Source: Sphingomonas astaxanthinifaciens DSM 22298 (GTDB lineage: Bacteria; Pseudomonadota; Alphaproteobacteria; Sphingomonadales; Sphingomonadaceae). From it: DNA of 64,000 nt. Location: positions 1,853,501 through 1,917,500 of the forward strand of contig NZ_JONN01000001.1 of the NCBI RefSeq assembly GCF_000711715.1, written 5' to 3'. The translations under genes were made by a program, and so were the position numbers. Under the pieces are notes generated by a model. That model worked only from the letters and a program-made list of their open reading frames with translations. It ran no database searches and was not told where the DNA came from. The stretch's first letter is position 1, and every line of letters begins with the position of its first letter. Below, one piece after another: positions 19,128 to 29,402 of the stretch.

Positions 19128-19949
19128 TCAGTCGACCCGAACGAAGCGGGTGCTCTCCATCTTCGCTGCGTCGGCGCCTGGCCAGACGATCGTCTCGGTC
19201 ATGCTGCGCCCGTCCTTGGCGACGGTATAGACGCGGGTCGATACCGGCTGGCCTGCCAGCCGGAGCGTCATCACGAGCGAGTTGGCCGCCGGCTGGCGAA
19301 GGGCGACGCTGTCCGCAAAGCCGAGATTGCCGCTGATCGGCACGGGAACGCCGTCGGGCGCGGCGATCGACCTCCCCTGCTTGGTGCTCCCGTCGGGCGC
19401 GACGATCTCGACCGCGGTCGACCAGCGGCGATCTTGTCCCTGGAAGAAGGCGATGACGACCCGCTGGGGCCGTTCCTCGGCGGGGATCCCGGCGACGTCG
19501 AGCATCCAGTGACCGGCGATGCTCGGGCCTTGTGCGGCGGACGCAGCGGCGGGGTGGAAAAGTGCCTGCCGTTCGGCAGCGGGGGGGGCGAGGACCAGGC
19601 CCAATCCGGCGAGTGAGGTGACGATCAGCATGGCGGCAATTCCTTTCGATGCTGGACGCCCGGACGATCCGGGTTGGCCAGGATCGTTCGCCGAGACGGC
19701 CGCGACCGGAAGATCGATATTCCTGTCCCAATTTTCCTGGTCGCGAAGGCGGCGCGCGAGCTCGCGGCTGCTGCCCACGCCCGTCTTGCGCCGGGCTTCG
19801 CGCAGGCGTTCGTGGATCGAAGCTTCCGAGCGGCCGAGCTCGACGGCGATCGTCTTGACGGTATGGCCGGCGGCGAGCAGCCGGAGAACCTCGAGTTCCC
19901 GGTCGTTGAGCTCGGCGGGCGGGCGCACGGCGTGACCGTTGGCAAGCAT
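19128..19949 (-). CDS. Membrane-anchored LuxR-type HTH regulator with extracytoplasmic domain
   Basis: 273 residues in an uncommon order. Residues 12-68 are a LuxR/GerE helix-turn-helix (LNDRELEVLRLLAAGHTVKTIAVELGRSE, in two parts), with the recognition helix ASIHERLREARRKTGV. Residues 103-121 form one membrane segment (GIAAMLIVTSLAGLGLVLA). The remaining 150 residues should lie in the periplasm and look like a beta-rich domain opening SIAGHWMLDVAGIP, which reminds me of small lipocalin-like or calycin folds, but I do not recognise the family. It has no receiver domain, so the outside domain is the likely sensor. It is the last of three co-directional HTH genes between dnaN and the yciB-like gene. 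Confidence 0.8.
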   Translation of the reverse strand: MLANGHAVRPPAELNDRELEVLRLLAAGHTVKTIAVELGRSEASIHERLREARRKTGVGSSRELARRLRDQENWDRNIDLPVAAVSANDPGQPGSSGRPASKGIAAMLIVTSLAGLGLVLAPPAAERQALFHPAAASAAQGPSIAGHWMLDVAGIPAEERPQRVVIAFFQGQDRRWSTAVEIVAPDGSTKQGRSIAAPDGVPVPISGNLGFADSVALRQPAANSLVMTLRLAGQPVSTRVYTVAKDGRSMTETIVWPGADAAKMESTRFVRVD

Positions 19950-20043
19950 ATGACGAGGCTCAACATAAGCCCGTCGGCCGGTCCATCACAATTTCTCTGG
20001 GAAGGGGCTGCACGGGCCCGCGCGGCGCCGCTTCGGCCGCAGG

Positions 20044-20373
20044 TCAGCCGCGAACGGTGATCTCGCCGTAGAGGAGCGCCCGGGCGACGGCCTGCGGGGT
20101 CGTCGCGGCGCGCAGTTTCCGGCGGCAGTTGCTGAGGTGCAAGGCGACCGTCGGCTCGCTGATGCCCATCTGGTCGGCGATTCGGCTCACGCGCAGGCCG
20201 TCGGCCAGAAGCTCGATCACCATCCGCTCGCGCGGCGAGAGGATCCTTGCCTTGGCGCCGGCCGGCTCGCACGGCCCTGGCGACCGGTGGAAGCCGGGCG
20301 CGAGGGGAAAGGGCAAGGGGACGCCGCGGCCATCGCTCCCCGCGCCGGTGCCCGGGTCGAACTCAACGATCAT
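20044..20373 (-). CDS. Small LuxR-type HTH protein
   Basis: 109 residues from the ATG at 20373; the open frame extends to a TTG at 20463, but that would run into the direct repeats upstream. After a 45-residue Pro/Gly-rich lead comes a GerE-type helix-turn-helix: LSPRERMVIELLADGLRVSRIADQ (in two parts) followed by MGISEPTVALHLSNCRRKLRA. There is no receiver, autoinducer-binding or membrane domain, so it resembles the free-standing HTH of NarL/LuxR proteins. Its helix is clearly related to that of the downstream membrane-anchored regulator. It lies 94 bases upstream of that gene and 136 bases downstream of the winged-helix/receiver gene. Targets are unknown. Confidence 0.75.
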   Translation of the reverse strand: MIVEFDPGTGAGSDGRGVPLPFPLAPGFHRSPGPCEPAGAKARILSPRERMVIELLADGLRVSRIADQMGISEPTVALHLSNCRRKLRAATTPQAVARALLYGEITVRG

Positions 20374-20463
20374 GCTGTCGCGATCATACGCCAACTTACC
20401 GCTCCGCGCTCGCTGATGTCGCGCAAATGCTGGCGGCGATGGCAGCGCCAATCTTTCCCGCAA

Positions 20464-20483
20464 TCCTGAAAATTCCTGAAAAC
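20464..20483. repeat. Ten-base tandem direct repeat in the regulator island
   Basis: TCCTGAAAAT (20464-20473) is followed at once by TCCTGAAAAC (20474-20483). The spacing is one helical turn, as in sites for dimeric OmpR/PhoB-type winged-helix proteins that bind head-to-tail. It sits upstream of the small LuxR-type gene and just downstream of a winged-helix gene, making it a candidate binding site. Confidence 0.5.
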
Positions 20484-20509
20484 GCGCTCATTCTCGCAGA
20501 TCGAGGCAT

Positions 20510-21370
20510 TCAGCCCCCGACCCGGCCGAGGACCTTTTCGCGCACCTCGCTCGGGGTGAGGGCAAGGTCCGAGGCGCCCGCTTCGGCGATCATCCGGCGC
20601 TGCGCGGCCTGACGCTCGGGGGCGGAAGGGCGGATGGTGTAGATGATGATCGGGACCTCGGCGCCGCGTTCGCGCAGCGCCTGGGTCAGCTTGAGGCCCG
20701 CCAGGCGATCCTCGCCGCGCCCGAGGTCGCTGATCACCAGTCGATAGTCGTTCATCGCGACGAGCCGCATCGCATCCTCGCTGGTCTCGGCGAGATGGAC
20801 GGCGATGCGGCGCTGGCGGAAGAGCGCGACCTCCGCGCGATTGTTCGCGGGATGGTCGTCGACCCACAGGATGGTCGCGATCGCACCGGGGGGATCGTGG
20901 GTGGCCGGCGGCGTCGTCCGCAGCGCCGTGGCCGAGGGCAAGCGCAAAACGAGGGTCGCGGCAAGGACGAGGGAGAGGATCGCGATTGCGGCCCACAGGG
21001 GCCAGCGGCTCGCCCTGTCACCCGCAGATGCCGCGGCTCCGGCGATCGGGTTCGCTTCGGGCGAAGGGGCCGCACGCAGGCAATAGCCGACCCCGTAGAT
21101 CGGCGCGATTTCGAGGCCCGAGCCGGCGAGCGCGCGGCGCAGCTTGCTGATCGCCTTGGCCAGCGAATTTTCGTGAACCACCTGGTTGGGCCAGGCCGCC
21201 GACAGGAGTTCGTCCTTGCCGACCCGCTCCCCCGCGCGGGCCTGCAGCAAGGCGAAGATCGCCGCCGCGCGGCTGTCGAGCAGGGTCGTCCGGTCGCCGA
21301 CGCTGATTGCGGGGATCGCCGGGTCGAAGTGAAAGCGGTCGGCGCTGCTACTGGTCGTGACGCTACCCAT
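20510..21370 (-). CDS. Winged-helix / membrane segment / degenerate receiver protein
   Basis: 286 residues from the ATG at 21370 (upstream starts at 21412 and 21484 are possible). Residues 20-100 are an OmpR/ToxR-type winged helix (LLDSRAAAIFALLQARAGE, then NSLAKAISKLRRAL and IYGVGYCLRA). Residues 124-143 are a single hydrophobic segment (PLWAAIAILSLVLAATLVL). Residues 165-283 read as a CheY-like receiver: ILWVDDHPANN with the acidic pair 171-172, VISDLGRG with Asp215 as candidate phospho-acceptor, and Thr245. The usual K-P pair is replaced by T-P (LTP, 271-273), so phosphotransfer may be lost. With one membrane segment the receiver would face the periplasm, where no phosphodonor is expected. 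Function unknown. Confidence 0.78.
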   Translation of the reverse strand: MGSVTTSSSADRFHFDPAIPAISVGDRTTLLDSRAAAIFALLQARAGERVGKDELLSAAWPNQVVHENSLAKAISKLRRALAGSGLEIAPIYGVGYCLRAAPSPEANPIAGAAASAGDRASRWPLWAAIAILSLVLAATLVLRLPSATALRTTPPATHDPPGAIATILWVDDHPANNRAEVALFRQRRIAVHLAETSEDAMRLVAMNDYRLVISDLGRGEDRLAGLKLTQALRERGAEVPIIIYTIRPSAPERQAAQRRMIAEAGASDLALTPSEVREKVLGRVGG

Positions 21371-21684
21371 CCTGTCCAGATCTGACGAGCGACCGACGCC
21401 GGTCCGCGCCATGCTAGGCAAGCCACAATGTCTGCGCCAGCATAGGCTTTGTGCCTGCCACTCACTGTGGCCGATCCGATACACTATGGAAAACGCCAGC
21501 TTCCGTTAGACGCGGCAACGGCCGATTTTCGTGGCTGGCCGGATCGCTATGGTCCGCCTGCGGCCTCGGTCATCACCTTACCCTCGACCGATGCCCGGGG
21601 AGGCGCTTCCGGAGGGGAACGGACGCGCCTCCTCGAACCCTCGGGCGTCTGGCGCTCCTCCTCGTCCCTGCGTATCGACGGGCG
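21371..21684. other. 314-base divergent intergenic region
   Basis: This gap lies between the divergent winged-helix/receiver gene and the YciB-like gene and should hold promoters for both. The frame of the YciB-like gene stays open back to about 21451, so a longer N-terminus cannot be excluded, but the sequence there does not look conserved. A widely spaced GCCACA/TGTGGC pair (21422-21427, 21466-21471) is seen. I find no convincing -35/-10 pair, RNA gene or repeat. Confidence 0.5.
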
Positions 21685-22656
21685 ATGGATCCGACCGGCA
21701 CTCATTCCCCTGCCACGACGGGCAAGCCTCTGTGGGTCTACAAGCGGCGCTTCGCGCTCGGCGTGATCCACGAATGCTGGGTGCTGGTGGAAAGCCGGAT
21801 GAGCGGCCTCGCCAGCCGGCTGATCGTCGACGGCGACGAGGTCGCGCACGACCGGACCCCGGCCTCGGGACCGGATGCGGTCCGCAACCACCGCCTGGCC
21901 CATCGCCTGCCCGACGGCCGCGCGCTCGAGGTCGAGGCCGGCTACATCAACTGGTACAACATCGGCATCGCCGTGCGGGTCGATGGCGCGCTCGTCCACG
22001 AAAGCCATCCGGGCAAGGCCATCGCCTTTCCCGCGCGGCTCGCCCGGACGATGACGCAGCAGCGCGGCGACGGCCAGCCCGCCTATGACCCCGACAAGCT
22101 GAAGCGCAACAAGGTTCCGATCGCGGTCGACATCGCCACCGGGATCCTGTTCTTCCTCGTCGCCAAGTTCACCGATCTCAAGACGGCAGCCCTCGTCGGC
22201 GCCGCGGTGGGGATCGCGCTGCTGGTGGTCCAGCGCTTCGTGAAGGTCGACCTCGTCGGCGGGATGGCGCTGTTCGGAATCGTCATGCTGCTGGTCAGCG
22301 CAGGGTTCGCCATCGCCTTCGAGGACGAGGCTGTGATCAAGCAGCGCTCGACCATCGTCGGGCTGATCGGAGCGGCCTGTTTCCTGTTCGACGGGCTCGT
22401 GCTCAAGGGCCGCAAGCTCGGCGCCGGGCTCAATCGCTACATGGCCTTCGCCGACATCGACGAGCGCCGTCTCGCGATCGGCATGGGGCTGGTCGGGCTG
22501 GTCATGGCCGGGGGCAACAGCCTCGTCGCCTGGGCCTTCAGCACCGATTTCTGGCTGGTCTACACGACCTTCCTCGACATCCCGGTCAGCATGGTGCTGG
22601 TGCTGTGGGCGATCGGCTGGTCGCGGGCCCCGGCGCGGGTTGCCGCAGCTCGCTGA
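21685..22656 (+). CDS. YciB/IspZ-like septation membrane protein with extra N-terminal domain
   Basis: 323 residues from the ATG at 21685. Residues from about 130 on match the YciB/IspZ inner-membrane family (intracellular septation protein A): [21 protein letters not shown], seen in two parts, then [21 protein letters not shown] and a loop with [19 protein letters not shown], five or six membrane segments in all. The family is normally about 180 residues; here 130 soluble residues precede it. That part reads as beta-strands with paired V-D-G turns ([26 protein letters not shown]), faintly like the FAIM1 beta-sandwich, which is only a suggestion. The stop overlaps the recF ATG by one base. 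Confidence 0.72.
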   Translation: MDPTGTHSPATTGKPLWVYKRRFALGVIHECWVLVESRMSGLASRLIVDGDEVAHDRTPASGPDAVRNHRLAHRLPDGRALEVEAGYINWYNIGIAVRVDGALVHESHPGKAIAFPARLARTMTQQRGDGQPAYDPDKLKRNKVPIAVDIATGILFFLVAKFTDLKTAALVGAAVGIALLVVQRFVKVDLVGGMALFGIVMLLVSAGFAIAFEDEAVIKQRSTIVGLIGAACFLFDGLVLKGRKLGAGLNRYMAFADIDERRLAIGMGLVGLVMAGGNSLVAWAFSTDFWLVYTTFLDIPVSMVLVLWAIGWSRAPARVAAAR

Positions 22657-23693
22657 TGCTCGACCGGCTGACGCTCAGCGACTTTCGCAACCATGCGGCG
22701 CTGACCCTTGTGCCGGCGCCCGGCTTCGTTTGCCTCTTCGGCGAGAATGGCGCGGGCAAGACCAATATCCTCGAGGCCGTGTCGATGCTTGCGCCCGGGC
22801 GCGGCCTGCGCGGGGCGGCGCTGTCGGAGATGGCGCGCGGCGACGGCCCGGGCGGCTGGGCGGTCTCGGCCGAGCTCGGCGAAACGCGGCTCGGCACTGG
22901 AACCCTCGCCGCCGCGCCCGAGCGCCGGCAGGTCCGGGTCAACGGGGCGACGGCGTCGGTCAACAGCCTCGCCGAGTGGCTGTCCGTTCTGTGGCTGACT
23001 CCTGCGATGGACCGCCTGTTCAGCGGCTCGGCCGGTGATCGCCGCCGCTTTCTCGACCGGCTCGTCCTCGCGCTCGAGCCGGGCCACGCCCACCACGCCT
23101 CGCGCTATGAAGCGGCGATGCGGGCCCGCAACAAGCTTCTCGCCGAGCCCGAGGGCGCCGATCCCGAATGGCTGTCGGCCCTCGAGGCCGGCATGGCCGA
23201 GCATGGCGCGGCGCTGGCCGAGGCGCGGGCGCGCACGGTCGCCGGCCTGTCCGAAGCGCTGGCGGCGGTGCCCGACGACCTCTTTGCCCGGCCGGCAATC
23301 GCGCTCGACCGGCCGGTGCCGACCGACCTTGCCGCCCTCCTGCGCGTCAACCGGGGACGCGACGCTGCGGCGGGACGCGCCACCGAGGGGCCGCACCGGC
23401 AGGACCTGCTCGTCACCCATGTCGCCAAGCGCCAGCCGGCCGAGCGCTGCTCGACGGGCGAGCAGAAGGCGCTGCTGCTGGGCCTCGTCCTCGCCCATGC
23501 CGAGCTGGTCGCCGCCCGGCGGGGCGCGCCGCCGATCCTGCTGCTCGACGAGGTCGCGGCGCATCTCGACCCCGGCCGCCGCGCCGCCCTGTTCGAGCGG
23601 CTCGCCGGCCGCGGACAGGTGTGGATGACCGCCACCGAGGCCGCCTTGTTCGATGGAATCGGCGACGCCACGATGGTCGCGGTCGGCGGCTGA
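22656..23693 (+). CDS. recF: DNA replication/repair protein RecF
   Basis: 345 residues. RecF is a cytosolic SMC-like ATPase that, with RecO and RecR, loads RecA at gaps in DNA. The family signature [18 protein letters not shown] at the N-terminus is followed by Walker A GENGAGKT (29-36), a central [24 protein letters not shown] segment (in two parts), the ABC signature [17 protein letters not shown] and Walker [13 protein letters not shown]. The ATG overlaps the stop of the YciB-like gene (TGATG), so the two are translationally coupled. It belongs to the ancestral dnaN-recF-gyrB group, but here it is separated from both partners by unrelated genes. Confidence 0.95.
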   Translation: MLDRLTLSDFRNHAALTLVPAPGFVCLFGENGAGKTNILEAVSMLAPGRGLRGAALSEMARGDGPGGWAVSAELGETRLGTGTLAAAPERRQVRVNGATASVNSLAEWLSVLWLTPAMDRLFSGSAGDRRRFLDRLVLALEPGHAHHASRYEAAMRARNKLLAEPEGADPEWLSALEAGMAEHGAALAEARARTVAGLSEALAAVPDDLFARPAIALDRPVPTDLAALLRVNRGRDAAAGRATEGPHRQDLLVTHVAKRQPAERCSTGEQKALLLGLVLAHAELVAARRGAPPILLLDEVAAHLDPGRRAALFERLAGRGQVWMTATEAALFDGIGDATMVAVGG

Positions 23694-23723
23694 TTGGACT
23701 TTTCCGCGGCCCGCCCCTATATG
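23694..23723 (+). promoter_or_regulatory. Putative promoter of the DEAD-box helicase
   Basis: TTGGAC (23694-23699) and TATATG (23718-23723), with an 18-base spacer, are the best sigma-70-like pair in the 189-base gap after recF. A start near 23730 would give the helicase mRNA a leader of about 150 bases, unusual among the short gaps of this window. Confidence 0.4.
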
Positions 23724-23882
23724 GCCGGCAGCGAGACGCCACAAAGCGGCGTGATCGGCAGCCTCATGGGCGCCGGCCCGCGTCTCGGTTCCGTTTCAAG
23801 TTCCCACATCACGCGGGGCACTTATCTCACCCCGCCCGGCCCGTGGTCTCCACTGGCCGGCGTGTCATGTTGGAATTTTTGA

Positions 23883-25406
23883 ATGACCACGACGTTTGAA
23901 CAGCTCGGGCTCTCGACGCCCCTCCTGAAGGCGCTTGCCGCCAAGAATTACACCCAGCCCTCGCCGATCCAGGCGCAGGCCATCCCGCACGTCCTCGAGG
24001 GCCGCGACCTGCTCGGCATCGCCCAGACCGGCACCGGCAAGACCGCGGCCTTCATGGCCCCGTCGCTGCAGCGCCTCGCGGCCAATCGCCCGGCCTTCCT
24101 CAAGCCCGGCCAGATCCGCATGCTGGTGCTCGCGCCGACGCGTGAGCTCGCCAGCCAGATCGCGGCCAGTGCCGAAGCCTATGGCGCGGGTCTCAAGACC
24201 ACTGTCGGCGTGATCTTCGGCGGCGTCGCCAATGCCAAGAGCATCCGTACCGTCAGCCGCGGGCTGGATGTGCTGGTCGCGACCCCGGGCCGCCTGCTCG
24301 ACCTCGTCGACCAGCGCGCGCTGAGCCTCGCCAATCTCGAGATCCTGGTCCTCGATGAGGCCGACCAGATGCTCGACCTCGGCTTCATCCATGCGCTGAA
24401 GCGGATCGTGAAGCTGATCCCGGCCAAGCGCCAGACCCTGTTCTTCTCGGCGACCATGCCGAAGACCATCAAGAGCCTCGCCGACGAGTATCTCAAGAAT
24501 CCGGCAGAAGTCGCGGTGACCCCGGTCGCCACGACCGCCGAGCGGGTCGAGCAGTTCGTCACCTTCGTCAACCAGGCCGAGAAGACCGCGCTCCTCACCC
24601 TGTTCTTCCAGAACGGCAAGGACATCGAGCGGACGCTCGTCTTCAGCCGGACCAAGCATGGCGCCGACAAGATCGTGCGGATGCTGGCGGCGGCGGGGAT
24701 CGCGGCCAATGCGATCCACGGCAACAAGAGCCAGCCCCAGCGCGAACGCGCGCTCGACGCCTTCCGCGACGGCAGCGTGCCGATCCTGGTGGCGACCGAC
24801 ATCGCTGCGCGCGGGATCGACATTCCGGGCGTCAGCCACGTCGTGAATTACGACCTGCCCAACGTCCCCGAGCAATATGTTCACCGGATCGGCCGCACCG
24901 CGCGCGCCGGCGCCGACGGCATCGCCATCGCTTATTGCGACCGCGAGGAGCGCCCGTTCCTCAAGGATATCGAAAAGCTTACCCGGCAGAAGCTGACCGA
25001 GGTCGCGCTGCCGCAGGGCTTCATGCAGGCGGTCGAGGCGATGAAGCGCCTCAAGCCTGAACCCAAGCGCGCGCCGCAGCAGAACCAGCGCAACCGTCGC
25101 AACGAAAGCGGTGCGCGCGGCCATGCCCGCGATCCGCAGCGCCACGGCCTGCCGCGCAACGATCCGCGGGCCGACATGCCCGAGGATCGCAATGGCCCCC
25201 GCGAGGGCGGCCGTTCGATGCGCGGCGTGCCCGGTGCGGTGCGCGGGCCGGTCGGCAATCCCGTCCGCCCGGGCGGGCAGGGACAGCAGCAGCAGGGTCA
25301 GCGGCACGGCGGTCAGCGCCCGGCCGGCCAGCCCGGCGGCGGTCGCCCCGGCGGCGGCCAGCGTCGTCGTGGTCCGAGCGGTGGCGGTCAGCGCCGCGCG
25401 GGCTGA
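23883..25406 (+). CDS. DEAD/DEAH-box RNA helicase, RhlE-like
   Basis: 507 residues. The helicase core carries the Q motif (FEQLGLSTPLLKAL...SPIQAQAIP), motif I AQTGTGKT (47-54), Ia PTRELASQI, motif II DEAD (158-161), motif III SAT in LFFSATMP, and motif VI HRIGRTARAG. It unwinds short RNA duplexes in ribosome assembly and RNA turnover. The last 130 residues are Arg/Gly/Gln-rich low complexity, as in RhlE and related sphingomonad helicases, and probably bind RNA. It is preceded by a long leader, which is common for cold-inducible helicases; regulation is inferred. A GC hairpin follows the stop. Confidence 0.93.
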   Translation: MTTTFEQLGLSTPLLKALAAKNYTQPSPIQAQAIPHVLEGRDLLGIAQTGTGKTAAFMAPSLQRLAANRPAFLKPGQIRMLVLAPTRELASQIAASAEAYGAGLKTTVGVIFGGVANAKSIRTVSRGLDVLVATPGRLLDLVDQRALSLANLEILVLDEADQMLDLGFIHALKRIVKLIPAKRQTLFFSATMPKTIKSLADEYLKNPAEVAVTPVATTAERVEQFVTFVNQAEKTALLTLFFQNGKDIERTLVFSRTKHGADKIVRMLAAAGIAANAIHGNKSQPQRERALDAFRDGSVPILVATDIAARGIDIPGVSHVVNYDLPNVPEQYVHRIGRTARAGADGIAIAYCDREERPFLKDIEKLTRQKLTEVALPQGFMQAVEAMKRLKPEPKRAPQQNQRNRRNESGARGHARDPQRHGLPRNDPRADMPEDRNGPREGGRSMRGVPGAVRGPVGNPVRPGGQGQQQQGQRHGGQRPAGQPGGGRPGGGQRRRGPSGGGQRRAG

Positions 25407-25425
25407 TCATTCCCAAGGTGGTGAA

Positions 25426-25447
25426 AGGCGCGCTCACGGGCGCGCCT
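25426..25447. terminator. Hairpin after the helicase gene
   Basis: AGGCGCGC (25426-25433) and GCGCGCCT (25440-25447) form an eight-pair stem around TCACGG. It lies between the convergent helicase and DUF2254 remnant and could stop transcription both ways. No U-run is present. Confidence 0.5.
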
Positions 25448-25507
25448 GACCCGCGCGCGGTCGGCCTCGATCATGGTCGAGGCGTCGACCTGCGCCATCG
25501 CATAATC

Positions 25508-25974
25508 CTACAGCCCGCGCATGGCTGGCGCCAACACGTCGGCACGAAGCGCGATGCTGCCGAGGAGGCGCTGCAGCCGGATCTGGACCTCGGCCAAGGT
25601 GGCGCCATCGCGTGCGATCGGCCTTAGAAGGTCCTCCAGCAACTCGTCGATCGATATCGGCCAGTCCACGCGCTCGCTCGAGCCTTGCGCGGCGGCGGCG
25701 GCTTTCTCAGCAGGCAGTGGGCAAGCCGGTGGCCGGCGGCGAGGGTCACCATCGCGGTCATCGAGAAGGTCGTCACCGCGAGCATCGAGGAAGCGAGAAT
25801 CGTCAGGATGTCGTCGACCGCGTCGGCGCCGATCTTGATCGACAGGTCGTAGAGGATGAGCGGTGCCAGTACCGCCGCAAGCAGGGCGAGCATGACCGTC
25901 AGGATGGCGATCAAAGCGGCCCGGAATCCGATCTGCTTTCCAACCTTGCGCAAGACGTGCGCCAACTGGTTCAT
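25508..25974 (-). pseudogene. Decayed DUF2254 membrane protein gene
   Basis: Two pieces of a DUF2254-type membrane protein lie in different frames. From an ATG at 25974, about 90 residues read as its N-terminus, with membrane segments and the family stretch GADAVDDILTILASSMLAVT. After about 25745 this frame loses similarity and ends at 25624. A second frame ending at 25508 gives what looks like the family's C-terminus (ELLEDLLRPIARDGATLAEVQ). Full-length members have about 420 residues, so roughly 800 bases from the middle are gone and the ends are joined out of frame near 25670-25745. It sits between the helicase and gyrB genes. Confidence 0.6.
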
Positions 25975-26057
25975 GCCTGTGTTTCTCCCCGCCTTGCACG
26001 GTTCCGAACAATCGCGCGACGATGCAGGGTCCAAGGTCGCACGCGCGCCCGCACGCG

Positions 26058-28600
<2,543 letters not shown>

Positions 28601-28634
28601 GAACGGGGAACGCCAGCACGGGGTTGGGGCTCGC

Positions 28635-29402
28635 GTGACCACGACGCTCACCGTCGCTTCCTACAACATGCGCAAGGCGGTCGGCCTCGACCGCCGGCGC
28701 GACCCGCATCGAATCCTTCATGTGCTGGAGGAGATCGGGGCGGATGTCGTCGCGCTGCAGGAAGCCGATCGGCGGACCGGTGGCCGCGCCTCGGCGGTGC
28801 CGCACGAATTGTGGGAGGGGCACAGCCCCTACCGCCCGCTCCCTCTGGGGGTGAAGAACCGGCGGATGCTCGACCGGCTGCCCAAGGTCAGCGCGCGGGT
28901 CGACGACTGGCTCAAGGTCGATACGCGCAACATCGGCTGGCACGGCAATGCGATTCTGGTGAAGAGCCATGTCGGCGTGCTCGACGTTGCGGCGATCGAA
29001 CTGCCGACGCTCGAGCCGCGGGGCGCGGTGCTCGCCGAACTCCTCGTCCACGACCGGCCGATCCGCGTGGTCGGCCTGCACCTCGACCTGTCGGGACTGT
29101 GGCGGCGGCGGCAGATGCGCGCGATCCTCGAGTGCATCGACCAGCGTCCGCAGGCCATGCCGACGGTATTGATGGGGGACACCAACGAATGGCGCTCGGC
29201 CGCTGGCTGCCTCAAGGAGCTCGACGGCGGCTACCGGATCGCGCCGACTGGCCCCAGCTTCCACGCGCGGCGCCCGATCGCGGTTCTCGACCGGATCATG
29301 ATCGACAATACACTCCCGATCGAAGCGGCCGGCGTGCACCATAGCGAGCGCGCGCGGATCGCGAGCGATCACCTGCCCATCTGGGCGCGGGTGCGGCTCT
29401 AG
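28635..29402 (+). CDS. Endonuclease/exonuclease/phosphatase (EEP) family protein
   Basis: 255 residues from a GTG at 28635. EEP-family active-site motifs are visible: VASYNMRKAVGLDRRRDP with the catalytic Asn, VVALQEADRR with the metal-binding Glu, HLDLSG, VLMGDTNEW with the Asp/Asn pair, LDRIMID and the C-terminal SDHLPIWA with the catalytic His. Members hydrolyse phosphodiesters in nucleic acids or phospholipid headgroups; no signal peptide is seen, so a cytosolic role is likely. It follows gyrB by 34 bases. The TAG at 29400-29402 overlaps the rpoN TAG inside a CTAG. Confidence 0.87.
   Translation: MTTTLTVASYNMRKAVGLDRRRDPHRILHVLEEIGADVVALQEADRRTGGRASAVPHELWEGHSPYRPLPLGVKNRRMLDRLPKVSARVDDWLKVDTRNIGWHGNAILVKSHVGVLDVAAIELPTLEPRGAVLAELLVHDRPIRVVGLHLDLSGLWRRRQMRAILECIDQRPQAMPTVLMGDTNEWRSAAGCLKELDGGYRIAPTGPSFHARRPIAVLDRIMIDNTLPIEAAGVHHSERARIASDHLPIWARVRL

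Noticed and set aside
25388..25498. A 36-residue minus-strand frame starting MAQVDASTMIEADR
   Set aside because: It is short, overlaps the helicase 3' end antisense and the terminator hairpin, and has no recognisable relatives.
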